Assembly (NCBI GenBank): GCA_003332265.1
Contig: QPGA01000013.1
Coordinates: forward strand, 24,393-88,392
Direction: 5' to 3'
Source of the DNA: Candidatus Accumulibacter meliphilus
Lineage (GTDB): Bacteria; Pseudomonadota; Gammaproteobacteria; Burkholderiales; Rhodocyclaceae
Length of the DNA: 64,000 nt
The notes beneath the pieces are model-generated. The model saw only the letters and a program-made list of their open reading frames with translations, ran no database searches and was not told where the DNA came from. Made by a program: the position numbers and the translations under genes. Position 1 is the first letter of the stretch, and each line of letters opens with the position of its first letter. This document shows positions 20,217-29,394 of this stretch, in pieces.

Positions 20217-20246
20217 ATGCACGGGTATAGCCGCTGATAGCCGCCC

Positions 20247-20681
20247 TCAGCTCACCGAGCGCAACCAGCGAACAATGCTCGCAGCATCCATCGCCCCAGC
20301 CTGACGGGCGACCTCCCTGCCCTTCCTGAACACCACCAGCGTTGGAATCGAGCGGATGCCGAAGCGAGCGGCAAGCGCCTGCTCTTCCTCGGTGTTGACC
20401 TTGGCCAGGCGAGCGGCAGGTTCCAGTTGCTGCGCAGCCGCCGCGAACGCCGGCGCCATGGCCCGGCACGGACCGCACCAGGGGGCCCAGAAGTCGACCA
20501 GGATCGGCAATTCCGAGCGTCCTATATGGCGGTCGAAACTGGCCGCGGTGAGCGTGGTCGGCGTGCCGTCAAAAAGTGGCGATTGACAGTGGCCACAGCG
20601 GCCCTGCTCGCCGAGGCGCGCTTCAGGCAGCCGGTTCGGACGGTGGCAATGCGGGCAGACAACTATTTTCGATGGATTCAT
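20247..20681 (-). CDS. trxC: Thioredoxin 2 with N-terminal zinc finger
   Basis: A cytoplasmic dithiol-disulfide reductant. It has 144 residues. The N-terminal zinc-binding pairs Cys9/Cys12 and Cys29/Cys32 distinguish TrxC from TrxA. The active site WCGPC is at Cys69/Cys72 and the cis-Pro is in SIPTL. TrxC is often induced by oxidative stress. A plausible reductant for MsrA/B or APS reductase in this genome, though that is inference. Confidence 0.94.
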   Translation of the reverse strand: MNPSKIVVCPHCHRPNRLPEARLGEQGRCGHCQSPLFDGTPTTLTAASFDRHIGRSELPILVDFWAPWCGPCRAMAPAFAAAAQQLEPAARLAKVNTEEEQALAARFGIRSIPTLVVFRKGREVARQAGAMDAASIVRWLRSVS

Positions 20682-20804
20682 GGCGGCAGGGCTCCAGGAT
20701 CAATGGTGGTTACATGGTGACATCAGGAGCGCATTCAAGCCTTGCTTGCCTTTGCCGTCTAGCGTCGCCTCCGGGCTCGACGCGATCGAGCAGGCGCTCG
20801 ACGC

Positions 20805-21029
20805 TCACTCCACACAGACGCCGGGCACCGCGAGCTTGCGGAACAGGGGTGGCGAGGCAAGTGCACTGGGCGGGTAATGCCGCAGCTGACTCCGGAATTC
20901 CGGGTTGTGAAAAGCACGCTTGAAGTGCGCGGTCGACTCCCACACGGCGTAGTTGAGGAAGACGCAACTACCGCCGCCAATGCCACGGTGCAGCTGCGTC
21001 GGTATCAGGCCAGGGCCGGTCGGAAACAT
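20805..21029 (-). pseudogene. Short ORF resembling the C-terminal part of an antibiotic-biosynthesis-monooxygenase-like protein
   Basis: A 74-residue frame with the segment VFLNYAVWES...HFKRAFHNPEF, which looks like the second half of a small dimeric alpha/beta-barrel (ABM-like) protein. In-frame codons continue upstream to a TGA near 21076 with no better start, and the usual N-terminal strand is missing. It may be a truncated gene. The family call is from memory and weak. Confidence 0.35.
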
Positions 21030-21074
21030 CGGCGAGAAGTGCCACGGTGAATCGTCGCTTCGAGCGGCGGATGC

Positions 21075-22022
21075 TCAAAGCTGATACTCCTCCCCCGGCC
21101 GCGCACCGGCAATCGCCATGTCAACTGCTTTGCGCGTCAGCTGCGGCGCGAACAGCTCAATGAAGTCGTACTCAAAGCGACGGATGTGATTGCCGCGCCG
21201 CAAGCCGATGCGCGTGGTGTTCGACCCAAAGAGATGTTCGGCAGGCAGTGCCTGCAGACCGGCGTCGCGGGTGGCGTCGAAAGCCATGCTGGCGATGATG
21301 CCGAGGCCGAGGCCAAGGCTCACGTAGGTCTTGATGACATCGGCGTCAATGGCGGAAAGCACGACGTTGGGCGTCAGCTGCGCCAGCTCGAAAGCCTTGT
21401 TGATGCGCGAACGACCGGCAAAGGCGGAGTCGTAGGTGATCAGTGGCCAGCGCGCCAGGGCGGTCAATGACAGGGGTTTCTCGCCGAGGATAGCGTGCCC
21501 GTCGGGAGCGATCACGCAGTGCACCCATTGGTAGCAAGGGAGCATCAACAACTGCGGGTACTGGTCGAGGGCTTCGGTGGCGATGGCGATGTCGGCCTCG
21601 CCTTTCAGTGCCCATTCGGCGATCTGCGTCGGATGCCCCTGGCGCAGCGACAGCCGCACCCGGGGGTGGCGGTCGACGAAGTTCTTGACGACGCCGGGCA
21701 GCGCGTAGCGCGCCTGCGTGTGCGTCGTGGCGATGACCAGGCTGCCGGAGTCCCCGCCGGCGTACTCCTCGCCGACGCGACGAATGTTCTCGGCATCGCG
21801 CAGGATGCGTACGGCAATTTCGAGTACCGCCCTGCCCGGCTCGGTGACCGCTGTCAGGCGCTTGCCGCTGCGCTCGAAAACGATCACCCCAAGCTCGTCT
21901 TCGAGCAGCTTGATCTGTTTCGAGATTCCCGGCTGCGAGGTATACAGCGCCGCCGCGGCTTCCGAAACGTTGAGGCCTCGCTGCGCCACTTCGACGAGAT
22001 AACGCAGTTGCTGGAGCTTCAT
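21075..22022 (-). CDS. cysB: CysB-family LysR regulator of sulfur assimilation
   Basis: A 315-residue LysR protein. The N-terminus MKLQQLRYLVEV with helix-turn-helix LYTSQPGISKQIKLLEDELG is characteristic of CysB/Cbl. The C-terminal effector domain would sense O-acetylserine or related sulfur metabolites. It is divergent from the tauE-cysI-cysHDN cluster, which it probably activates. Start at 22022 (second Met of MAMKLQQ) preferred by family alignment. CysB and Cbl cannot be separated from sequence alone. Confidence 0.87.
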   Translation of the reverse strand: MKLQQLRYLVEVAQRGLNVSEAAAALYTSQPGISKQIKLLEDELGVIVFERSGKRLTAVTEPGRAVLEIAVRILRDAENIRRVGEEYAGGDSGSLVIATTHTQARYALPGVVKNFVDRHPRVRLSLRQGHPTQIAEWALKGEADIAIATEALDQYPQLLMLPCYQWVHCVIAPDGHAILGEKPLSLTALARWPLITYDSAFAGRSRINKAFELAQLTPNVVLSAIDADVIKTYVSLGLGLGIIASMAFDATRDAGLQALPAEHLFGSNTTRIGLRRGNHIRRFEYDFIELFAPQLTRKAVDMAIAGARPGEEYQL

Positions 22023-22028
22023 CGCCAC

Positions 22029-22129
22029 CCTTAATTACCGTTGGTTATAACAATCTAACTGAATAGTCTTTTTCGATCAAACTCTGTACTGCTACCATGC
22101 GCGCTCATTTTCGCTAGAGCGGATCCTTT
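22029..22129. promoter_or_regulatory. Divergent cysB/tauE promoter region
   Basis: About 100 bp, AT-rich near cysB, with the palindrome GTTATAAC at 22044-22051. It is the expected location of a CysB operator, but no definite consensus can be assigned by eye. Confidence 0.35.
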
Positions 22130-22906
22130 ATGGACTGGATGTTCACTTTGTCGGGCTTTGTCGTTGGCGCCATCGTCGGGCTCACCGGCGTCGGTGGCGG
22201 CTCGCTGATGACGCCGCTGCTGGTCCTGGTCTTCGGCATCCACCCGGCAACGGCCGTCGGTACAGACCTGCTGTACGCAGCCATCACCAAGGCCGGCGGC
22301 ACTTACGTGCACGCCAGGAAAGGCCATGTCGACTGGCGCATCACCCGCCTGCTGGCGACGGGTAGTATTCCCGCCGCGCTGCTGACGGTCTGGGCGCTAT
22401 CCTTCCTGCCCAAGCAGAGCGCCGAGGTCTCGCACGTGATTTCGGTTTCGCTGGGGATCGCCTTGCTGCTCACCGCCGCGGCAATCATCTTCCGCCACAA
22501 GCTGCAGGACCACGCCCTGGCACACGCCGAGGACAGCGCACATACCAAGCTGCGGGCGCCAATCACCATTGCTGTCGGCGCCCTGCTCGGCATCCTGGTC
22601 ACGGTTTCTTCGGTCGGCGCAGGGGCGCTTGGCGTCGCCGTGCTGTTCTACCTCTACCCGCGACTGCCGACCATCCGCATCATCGGCAGCGACGTCGCGC
22701 ACGCCGTGCCGCTGACTCTGGTCGCCGGCCTCGGTCACTGGCTGCTCGGCAGTATCGACTGGTCGCTCCTTGGCAGCCTGCTGCTCGGCTCGCTGCCCGG
22801 AATCTGGCTCGGCAGCCACGCCTCGGCGAAAATCCCGGACCGTATTCTTCGCCCCATCCTGGCCTGCATGCTGCTCTTGATCGGCGGCAAGCTGATCGCC
22901 CAGTAG
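22130..22906 (+). CDS. TauE/SafE-family membrane transporter
   Basis: A 258-residue membrane protein with about eight helices. The two family repeats begin with GAIVGLTGVGGGSLMTPLL (residue about 13) and ITIAVGALLGILVTVSSVGAGALG. The family exports sulfite, sulfoacetate or related sulfur anions, though some members import. Position as first gene of the sulfate assimilation cluster suggests sulfate uptake or sulfite handling. Direction is not decidable here. Confidence 0.82.
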   Translation: MDWMFTLSGFVVGAIVGLTGVGGGSLMTPLLVLVFGIHPATAVGTDLLYAAITKAGGTYVHARKGHVDWRITRLLATGSIPAALLTVWALSFLPKQSAEVSHVISVSLGIALLLTAAAIIFRHKLQDHALAHAEDSAHTKLRAPITIAVGALLGILVTVSSVGAGALGVAVLFYLYPRLPTIRIIGSDVAHAVPLTLVAGLGHWLLGSIDWSLLGSLLLGSLPGIWLGSHASAKIPDRILRPILACMLLLIGGKLIAQ

Positions 22907-22970
22907 ATGCCCGTGCCCGGCCTGATCCAGGGAATGGCAGGCATGGCTTCATTCTTATAAGGAGCGACGC

Positions 22971-24689
22971 ATGTATCGCTACGACAGTACTGACCAACAA
23001 CTGATTGACGAGCGCGTAAGCCAGTATCGCGGCCAGATGGAGCGCCACCTGGCGGGCGAACTCTCGGCTGACGAGCTGCGTCCGCTACGCCTGCAGAACG
23101 GGCTCTACATCCAGCGGCACGGTCCGATGCTGCGCATCGCCATTCCCTACGGCATGCTCTCGTCGGCGCAGCTGCGCAAGCTGGCCGAAATATCGCGCCG
23201 CTACGACCGTGCCGTCGGGCACTTCACGACGCGCCAGAACATGCAGCTCAACTGGCCGCAGTTTGAGGAAACGCCGGAGATCCTGGCCGAGCTGGCGAGC
23301 GTCGAAATGCACGCCGTGCAGACCTCGGGCAACTGCATCCGCAACATCACCAGCGATCAGTTTGCCGGCGTCGCGCCGGACGAACTGGTCGACCCGCGCC
23401 CGTACTGCGAACTGCTGCGGCAATGGTCGACTTTTCATCCGGAGTTCGCCTTCCTGCCGCGCAAGTTCAAGATCGCGGTCAATGCCGCGGCGCAGGACCG
23501 CGCGGTGATCCGGGCGCACGACATCGGACTCGAGGTGGTCAGCGACGAGCGCGGCGAGATCGGCTTCAAGGTCCTCGTCGGCGGCGGTCTCGGGCGTACG
23601 CCGATCCTCGGCAAGGTGGTTCGCGAGTTTCTGCCGCGCCGGCACATTCTCTCCTATCTGGAGGCCATCCTGCGCCTGTATAACCGCTACGGTCGCCGCG
23701 ACAACATGTACAAGGCACGTATCAAGATTCTCGTGCAGGCGCTCGGCAGCGAGGAGTTTGCGCGCCAGGTCGAGGCCGAGTGGGCGCATCTGCGCGACGG
23801 CGAGACGACGGTCACCGACGCCGAGTTCGACCGTATCGCCGGCCATTTCGAGCCGCCAGCCTGGGAGACGCTGCCTGCCGAAGACCCCGTGCATAACACC
23901 CGCCTGACTACCGACAAGGCTTTCGCCAACTGGGTCAAGCGCTGCGTGCATGCCCACAAGACGCCGGGTTATGCGGCGGTGACGCTGTCGCTGAAAGCGC
24001 CGGGAGTCGCTCCCGGCAATATCAGCGACGCGCAGATGATTGCCGTCGCCGACTTCGCCGACCGTTTCAGCTTCGGCGAGCTGCGCGTCAGCCATGAACA
24101 GAACCTGATCCTTTCCGACGTCAAGCTGGGCGATCTGCACGAGCTCTGGCAACTCGCCCGCGGCCAGCGCCTGGCGACCGCCAACATCGGTCTGCTGACG
24201 GACATGATCTGCTGCCCTGGCGGCGACCTCTGTGCGCTGGCCAATGCGCGCTCGCTACCGATCGCCGAGGCGGTGAACGACAAGTTCGATGACCTCGACT
24301 ATCTGTACGACATCGGCGACATCTCGCTCAACATCTCCGGCTGCATGAACTCCTGCGGCCACCATCACGTCGCCAACATCGGCATTCTCGGCGTCGACAA
24401 GAATGACGAGGAGTGGTACCAGATCACCGTCGGCGGCGAGCAGGGCAACGACGCGATTATCGGCAAGGTCATCGGCCCTTCCTTCTACGCCCAGGAAGTG
24501 CCCGAGGTCATCGAAGCGTTGATCGCCGTCTATCTCGAACGGCGCACCGCCAGCGAGCGCTTCATCGACACCTGGCAGCGTGTCGGCGCCGAGCCCTTCA
24601 AGGCACGCGCCTACGCCGGTCGCGACCGTCGCCGCACGGCCAAGGTCGCCGACAAGGAAAGCCAAGCAAAGGAAATCGTCAATGCCTAG
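22971..24689 (+). CDS. cysI: Assimilatory sulfite reductase hemoprotein (CysI)
   Basis: Reduces sulfite to sulfide using siroheme and a [4Fe-4S] cluster. It has 572 residues with the duplicated nitrite/sulfite reductase ferredoxin-like and catalytic domains. The cluster ligands are Cys415, Cys421, Cys458 and Cys462 (spacing Cx5C...Cx3C). No flavoprotein partner cysJ is adjacent, so electrons may come from ferredoxin or another reductase. Its end overlaps the DUF934 start by 8 nt. SD is AAGGAG before ATG. Confidence 0.93.
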   Translation: MYRYDSTDQQLIDERVSQYRGQMERHLAGELSADELRPLRLQNGLYIQRHGPMLRIAIPYGMLSSAQLRKLAEISRRYDRAVGHFTTRQNMQLNWPQFEETPEILAELASVEMHAVQTSGNCIRNITSDQFAGVAPDELVDPRPYCELLRQWSTFHPEFAFLPRKFKIAVNAAAQDRAVIRAHDIGLEVVSDERGEIGFKVLVGGGLGRTPILGKVVREFLPRRHILSYLEAILRLYNRYGRRDNMYKARIKILVQALGSEEFARQVEAEWAHLRDGETTVTDAEFDRIAGHFEPPAWETLPAEDPVHNTRLTTDKAFANWVKRCVHAHKTPGYAAVTLSLKAPGVAPGNISDAQMIAVADFADRFSFGELRVSHEQNLILSDVKLGDLHELWQLARGQRLATANIGLLTDMICCPGGDLCALANARSLPIAEAVNDKFDDLDYLYDIGDISLNISGCMNSCGHHHVANIGILGVDKNDEEWYQITVGGEQGNDAIIGKVIGPSFYAQEVPEVIEALIAVYLERRTASERFIDTWQRVGAEPFKARAYAGRDRRRTAKVADKESQAKEIVNA

Positions 24690-25209
24690 GATCATCAAGA
24701 ATACGCAGATCGTCGAAGACCACTGGCAGGTGCTGACCCTCGCCGAGAACGAAACCCCGGAAGCCGTCGCCCTGCCCGCCGCGCCGACACTGCTGCCGCT
24801 GGCCGTCTGGCTGGCGCGCCGCGACGAGATCGTCACCGCAGGCCTGGCGCACGGCGTCTGGCTGGACGCCGGCGAGGGTCCGGAAGCAGTGGCTGACGAC
24901 CTCGAACGTTTGCCGGTCATCGGCGTCAATTTCCCGAAGTTCACTGACGGCCGCAGCTACTCCAGCGCCCGTCTGCTGCGCGAGCGCTACACCTACCGCG
25001 GCGAGATTCGCGCCCTCGGCGACGTGCAGCAGGACCAGCTGTTCTTCATGCGCCGCTGCGGCATCGACGCCTACGCTCTGCGTGCCGACAAGGACATCGA
25101 AAAGGCGCTCGCCGGTCTGGCGGTCTTCAGCGACACCTACCAGGCGGCAGTCGACCAGCCGCAACCGCTGTTTCGCCGGCGCACGGCACGCGGCCAGGAG
25201 GCGGCATGA
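24682..25209 (+). CDS. DUF934 family protein of the sulfite reductase cluster
   Basis: A 175-residue protein, MPRIIKN... from ATG 24682. The family is a frequent neighbour of cysI and cysH in beta- and alphaproteobacteria and is annotated as unknown function or as an oxidoreductase-like partner. The conserved C-terminal stretch GDVQQDQLFFMRRCGIDAY is visible. Overlaps cysI by 8 nt and cysH by 4 nt (ATGA), so tight co-translation suggests a subunit-like role in sulfite or APS reduction (inference). Confidence 0.85.
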   Translation: MPRIIKNTQIVEDHWQVLTLAENETPEAVALPAAPTLLPLAVWLARRDEIVTAGLAHGVWLDAGEGPEAVADDLERLPVIGVNFPKFTDGRSYSSARLLRERYTYRGEIRALGDVQQDQLFFMRRCGIDAYALRADKDIEKALAGLAVFSDTYQAAVDQPQPLFRRRTARGQEAA

Positions 25210-25931
25210 AGCACCTCGGCACACTCGACGACCCCGCGCTGCTCGACGCGCTGGCCAGCAAAGTCGCTGCCGCACGCCACCTGTTGCGCGCAATCGCCGA
25301 CGATTTCTCGCCGGCCGCTTTTGCCAGCAGTCTCGGTGCCGAAGACATGGTGCTCACCGATCTGATCGTCACCGAGCGGCTCGACATCGAGATCTTCTCG
25401 CTCGACACCGGCCGCCTGCCGGCCGAGACTTACGAGCTGATCGCCAGGGTGAAAAGTCACTACGGGCTTGCGCTGCGCCTGTATTATCCGCGCCACGATC
25501 TGGCCGAGGCATGGACGCGTGAGAACGGCATCAACGCTTTCTACGAGTCGGTGGAGCTGCGCAAGGGCTGCTGTCATTTCCGCAAGGTCGAACCCCTGCA
25601 ACGCGCGCTGGCCGGACGCAAGGCCTGGATCACAGGCATGCGTGCGCAGCAATCGGCGACTCGTGAGGACTTGCCGCTGCGCAGTTTCGACGTCGGCAGC
25701 GGGGGCCTCGAGAAATTCAACCCGCTCACGGCATGGAGCGAACGCGAAGTCTGGGCCTACCTCAAGCAGCAGCAGGTACCGTACAACGCCCTGCACGACC
25801 AGTTCTACCCGAGCATCGGCTGCGCGCCGTGCACGCGCGCAATCACGCCCGGAGAAGATGTACGCGCCGGCCGCTGGTGGTGGGAGAATCCAGACTCGAA
25901 GGAATGCGGCTTGCACCTCAAGCGCGCCTGA
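25206..25931 (+). CDS. cysH: APS (adenylyl-sulfate) reductase, iron-sulfur type
   Basis: Reduces APS to sulfite with thioredoxin or glutaredoxin. The 241-residue protein carries the cluster ligand pairs Cys122-Cys123 and Cys206-x2-Cys209, plus the catalytic Cys234 in ECGLH. The paired CC and CxxC motifs indicate the [4Fe-4S] APS reductase class rather than PAPS reductase. This fits the absence of an APS kinase (cysC) in the cluster. Confidence 0.92.
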   Translation: MKHLGTLDDPALLDALASKVAAARHLLRAIADDFSPAAFASSLGAEDMVLTDLIVTERLDIEIFSLDTGRLPAETYELIARVKSHYGLALRLYYPRHDLAEAWTRENGINAFYESVELRKGCCHFRKVEPLQRALAGRKAWITGMRAQQSATREDLPLRSFDVGSGGLEKFNPLTAWSEREVWAYLKQQQVPYNALHDQFYPSIGCAPCTRAITPGEDVRAGRWWWENPDSKECGLHLKRA

Positions 25932-25973
25932 AACCCGTACCGACAGACAACCGATGAATCACACAGGTCAATC

Positions 25974-26894
25974 ATGAGCAGCACAGCACTTTCCAGTGTC
26001 ACCCTTTCCCATCTCGACTGGCTCGAATCCGAGGCCATCCACATCATGCGCGAAGTTGCCGGCCAATGCAGCAACCCGGTGCTGCTGTTCTCCGGCGGCA
26101 AGGACTCGATCTGCATGCTGCGTATCGCCGAGAAAGCTTTTCGCCCAGGCCGTTTCCCGTTCCCGCTGATGCACATCGATACCGGCCACAACTACCAGGA
26201 AGTCACCGACTTCCGCGACCAGCGCGCCGCCGAGCTCGGCGAGCGGCTGATCGTGCGTTCGCTCGAGGACTCGATGGCGCGCGGCACGGTGGTTCTCAAG
26301 TCTGCCGACGAACCGCGCAACAAGCACCAGTCGATAACCCTGCTCGAAGCAATCGAGGAATTCGCTTTCGACGCCTGCATTGGTGGGGCACGCCGCGACG
26401 AGGAAAAGGCACGTGCCAAGGAGCGAATTTTTTCCTTCCGCGACGAATTCGGCCAATGGGACCCCAAGAACCAGCGCCCCGAGCTCTGGGACCTCTATAA
26501 CGCACGCAGCTTCAAAGGCGAAAACATTCGCGTTTTCCCGATCTCGAACTGGACCGAAATCGACGTCTGGCAGTACATCGAGCGCGAGCGGCTGGCCCTG
26601 CCATCGATCTACTTCGCGCACCGCCGCCCAATCGTCCGGCGCAGCGGCGGCATGCTGCCGGTCACCGCGGTGACACCGGTCAAGCCCGGCGAAGTGGTGG
26701 AAGAAAGGATGGTTCGCTTTCGCACCGTCGGCGATATCACCTGCACAGCGCCGGTCGAGTCAGACGCCGACAGCGTCGCCAAGATCATCGCCGAAACGGC
26801 AATCACGACGATCACCGAGCGTGGCGCCACCCGCCTCGACGACCAGACCTCGGACGCGTCGATGGAGCAACGCAAGAAGGAAGGCTATTTCTGA
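25974..26894 (+). CDS. cysD: Sulfate adenylyltransferase small subunit
   Basis: ATP-PP-loop subunit that forms APS from sulfate and ATP together with CysN. It has 306 residues, the normal length. The PP-loop LLFSGGKDSICML lies near residue 40, and the C-terminus has the conserved ERGATRLDDQ and KKEGYF segments. Its last base overlaps the cysN start, so they are translationally coupled. Follows cysH by 42 bp. Confidence 0.95.
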   Translation: MSSTALSSVTLSHLDWLESEAIHIMREVAGQCSNPVLLFSGGKDSICMLRIAEKAFRPGRFPFPLMHIDTGHNYQEVTDFRDQRAAELGERLIVRSLEDSMARGTVVLKSADEPRNKHQSITLLEAIEEFAFDACIGGARRDEEKARAKERIFSFRDEFGQWDPKNQRPELWDLYNARSFKGENIRVFPISNWTEIDVWQYIERERLALPSIYFAHRRPIVRRSGGMLPVTAVTPVKPGEVVEERMVRFRTVGDITCTAPVESDADSVAKIIAETAITTITERGATRLDDQTSDASMEQRKKEGYF

Positions 26895-28201
26895 TGTCCG
26901 CAATCGACCCCATTGAACCCATGCAAGCACTCCCCCTGGAAGATGCACCCGACAACGGCCTGCTGCGCTTTCTGACCTGCGGCAGCGTCGACGACGGCAA
27001 GAGCACGCTGATCGGCCGCCTGTTGTACGACAGCAAGACGATTCTCGCCGACACCCTGCACGCCATGCAGCGCACGTCCGAAAAACGCGGGCTGGATGTT
27101 GTCGACCTGTCGCTGCTCACCGACGGCCTGCAGGCCGAGCGCGAACAGGGAATCACCATCGACGTCGCCTATCGCTACTTCACCACCGGCACGCGCAAAT
27201 ACATCATCGCCGATGCCCCAGGCCACGAGCAGTACACGCGCAACATGGTCACCGCCGCGTCGACGGCCGACCTGGCGATCATCCTCATTGATGCCCGCAA
27301 GGGCGTCCTTGCGCAGACCCGCCGCCACTCCTATATTGCGCACCTGCTCGGCATTCCGCAGGTCGTCGTGGCCGTAAACAAGATGGATCTGGTCGACTAT
27401 TCGCCGGAAGTCTTTGCACGCATCAAGGCCGACTATCTGGCCTTCGCCGGCAGACTGGGGATCGAAAACATTCGCTTCATGCCGATGTCGGCGCTGCACG
27501 GCGACATGATCGTCGAGCGCGGCGAGCGGCTTGGCTGGTACGAGGGGCCGAGCCTCATCGAAGTCCTCGAAACGGTGCCAGCGGTGCACAGCGCACACAC
27601 CGAAAAATTCCGCTTCCCGGTGCAATACGTCTGCCGTCCGCAGGATTCGGCCAACCCGGAGCTGCACGATTATCGTGGCTTCATGGGCCGTGTCGAGTCC
27701 GGCGAATTGGCGGTCGGCGACGCGGTGACGGTGTTGCCCTCGGGCCTGGAAACGCGCGTCAGGGACATCCAGGTGCTCGCCGAGTCACTGCCCTGCGCCA
27801 CCGCCGAGCAATCGGTGACCCTCCTGCTCGAAGACGAAATCGACATCTCGCGCGGCGACATGATCGTCAAGAGCGGCGAACTGCCGACGCTCAGCAAACA
27901 GATCGACGCCATGCTCTGCTGGCTGGCCGAAGCAGCGCTCGACCCACGCCGCAAATACCTCATTCGTCACACCACCCGCGACAGCAAGGCGATGCTCGCC
28001 GGTATCGACTACCGCATCGATATCAACACCATGGAACAGCAGGCGTGCGAGCGGCTGGTGATGAACGACATCGCCCGCGTGCGCTTCAAACTGGCGCAGC
28101 CGATTTTTGCCGACCCCTACGCGGAAAGCCGCGGCACCGGCGCCTTCATCGTCATCGACGAGTCGTCGAACAACACCATCGGCGCCGGCATGATTCTCTG
28201 A
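26894..28201 (+). CDS. cysN: Sulfate adenylyltransferase large subunit (GTPase)
   Basis: GTPase that drives APS synthesis by CysD. It has 435 residues. The P-loop GSVDDGKS is at residues 30-37, with DAPGHEQYTRN and NKMD motifs following. It ends soon after the EF-Tu-like beta-barrel domains, so there is no fused APS kinase domain as in CysNC. This matches the APS-type CysH upstream. Confidence 0.95.
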   Translation: MSAIDPIEPMQALPLEDAPDNGLLRFLTCGSVDDGKSTLIGRLLYDSKTILADTLHAMQRTSEKRGLDVVDLSLLTDGLQAEREQGITIDVAYRYFTTGTRKYIIADAPGHEQYTRNMVTAASTADLAIILIDARKGVLAQTRRHSYIAHLLGIPQVVVAVNKMDLVDYSPEVFARIKADYLAFAGRLGIENIRFMPMSALHGDMIVERGERLGWYEGPSLIEVLETVPAVHSAHTEKFRFPVQYVCRPQDSANPELHDYRGFMGRVESGELAVGDAVTVLPSGLETRVRDIQVLAESLPCATAEQSVTLLLEDEIDISRGDMIVKSGELPTLSKQIDAMLCWLAEAALDPRRKYLIRHTTRDSKAMLAGIDYRIDINTMEQQACERLVMNDIARVRFKLAQPIFADPYAESRGTGAFIVIDESSNNTIGAGMIL

Positions 28202-28222
28202 CCGGCACGGCCTGCTGTGGTC

Positions 28223-29299
28223 ATGGATATTCACGGAAAGCCGATCGCCGAACGCATAGCCTGGCTGTTCGGCCTGGCCGAGCGCCATGCGGCGATGTAC
28301 CGCAGCCCGGAAGCCTGGCTGGCACGCCAGCGCTATCAGGCCGAGCACCCGACGGCGATCGCCGTCCTCAAGTGCATGGACGGACGCATCAACATCCCGG
28401 TGGCGACCAACACCCCGGTCGGCCTGCTGATGCCTTTTCGCAACCTCGGTGGGATCTTCGACCTCGGCTGGCCGCACCTCGGCGAAGTGCTCGCGCACCA
28501 TGTGCAGCGCGTCGTCAACGCCGGACGGCATGTGCTTTTCCTGGTCACCTACCACTACTCGCAGGGCGAGCCACGGCGCGGTTGTGCCGGCTTCGACTAC
28601 GACACGGCGGCAGCCATCGCTCATACCTACGAGATACGCCGCCAGGTCGAACACATTTTCGGCAGCGACCACGGTACCGTCTATCCGCTGGTATGCGGTT
28701 TCGAAACCGACGAAGACGCACTGGTGATCCACGGCACGACTGGCGAGCAACTGCACCTGGCCAGCTTGACCGCCGCCGACCGGGCAACACTCGAACAACG
28801 CCTCGCCGCCCTGCTGCCCGACATGCCGGCACAGATGCGCGCCGATCTGCTGCCGCTGCTGCACGGTAATCTCGAACATATCGCGAGCGTACGCTCGCAG
28901 ATCCGCAGTCGCGAGCGCCTGCTGGACATCGAGCACCGCGAGTGGACGATTTGTCTCGGGCGTGGCTTCGATTTCCTGCACACGCCCAATGTCGCCTTGA
29001 TCATCGGCCCCTACAGCCCCAATCTCGACGTCCCGATCCGCAAGGCGGCCGGGATCATCGAGGCCAACATGCGCGCTGGACGCATTCCTGACGACGGTTT
29101 TCTGCTCCTGGCGTCGGTGCCGTACGAGGAAATCGGCGTAGACCGCGCGCGTGCCGAACTCAAGTCGAACTTCCTGTCGAGCTTCGCCGCCGACGTCATT
29201 CGCCGTGAATTCCCCCGCCTCGGCGAGCAGATGACAACGCGCACGGCGGTCCTCGACTGGCGCTCGCGAACCCTGGAAGCGATCGCCAGCCAGCAGTAG
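28223..29299 (+). CDS. CsoSCA-like (beta-class related) carbonic anhydrase
   Basis: A 358-residue protein that I read as a carboxysome-shell carbonic-anhydrase-like domain outside any carboxysome locus. It has a CxDxR motif (Cys51, Asp53, Arg55) and, about 60 residues on, His111 followed ten residues later by Cys121. From memory, CsoSCA uses Cys, His and Cys ligands with a similar long His-Cys gap, unlike the HxxC of ordinary beta enzymes. The start is ATG 28223; a GTG at 28217 would add two residues. It follows cysN by about 20 bp on the same strand, so it is probably co-transcribed with sulfate assimilation. Activity is inferred from motif spacing only. Confidence 0.65.
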   Translation: MDIHGKPIAERIAWLFGLAERHAAMYRSPEAWLARQRYQAEHPTAIAVLKCMDGRINIPVATNTPVGLLMPFRNLGGIFDLGWPHLGEVLAHHVQRVVNAGRHVLFLVTYHYSQGEPRRGCAGFDYDTAAAIAHTYEIRRQVEHIFGSDHGTVYPLVCGFETDEDALVIHGTTGEQLHLASLTAADRATLEQRLAALLPDMPAQMRADLLPLLHGNLEHIASVRSQIRSRERLLDIEHREWTICLGRGFDFLHTPNVALIIGPYSPNLDVPIRKAAGIIEANMRAGRIPDDGFLLLASVPYEEIGVDRARAELKSNFLSSFAADVIRREFPRLGEQMTTRTAVLDWRSRTLEAIASQQ

Positions 29300-29394
29300 C
29301 TGCGTCGCGAGACACCTGGCGGCGGCCAGCCTAGCGACAGAGCGTAGCGCCAAGCTGTTAGAATCGCGCCCTCTGTCTACCGGCCTTGCCTATC

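Noticed and set aside
28223..29299. Carboxysome or microcompartment locus
   Set aside because: Only the carbonic-anhydrase-like gene is present; no shell proteins or RuBisCO genes in the window.
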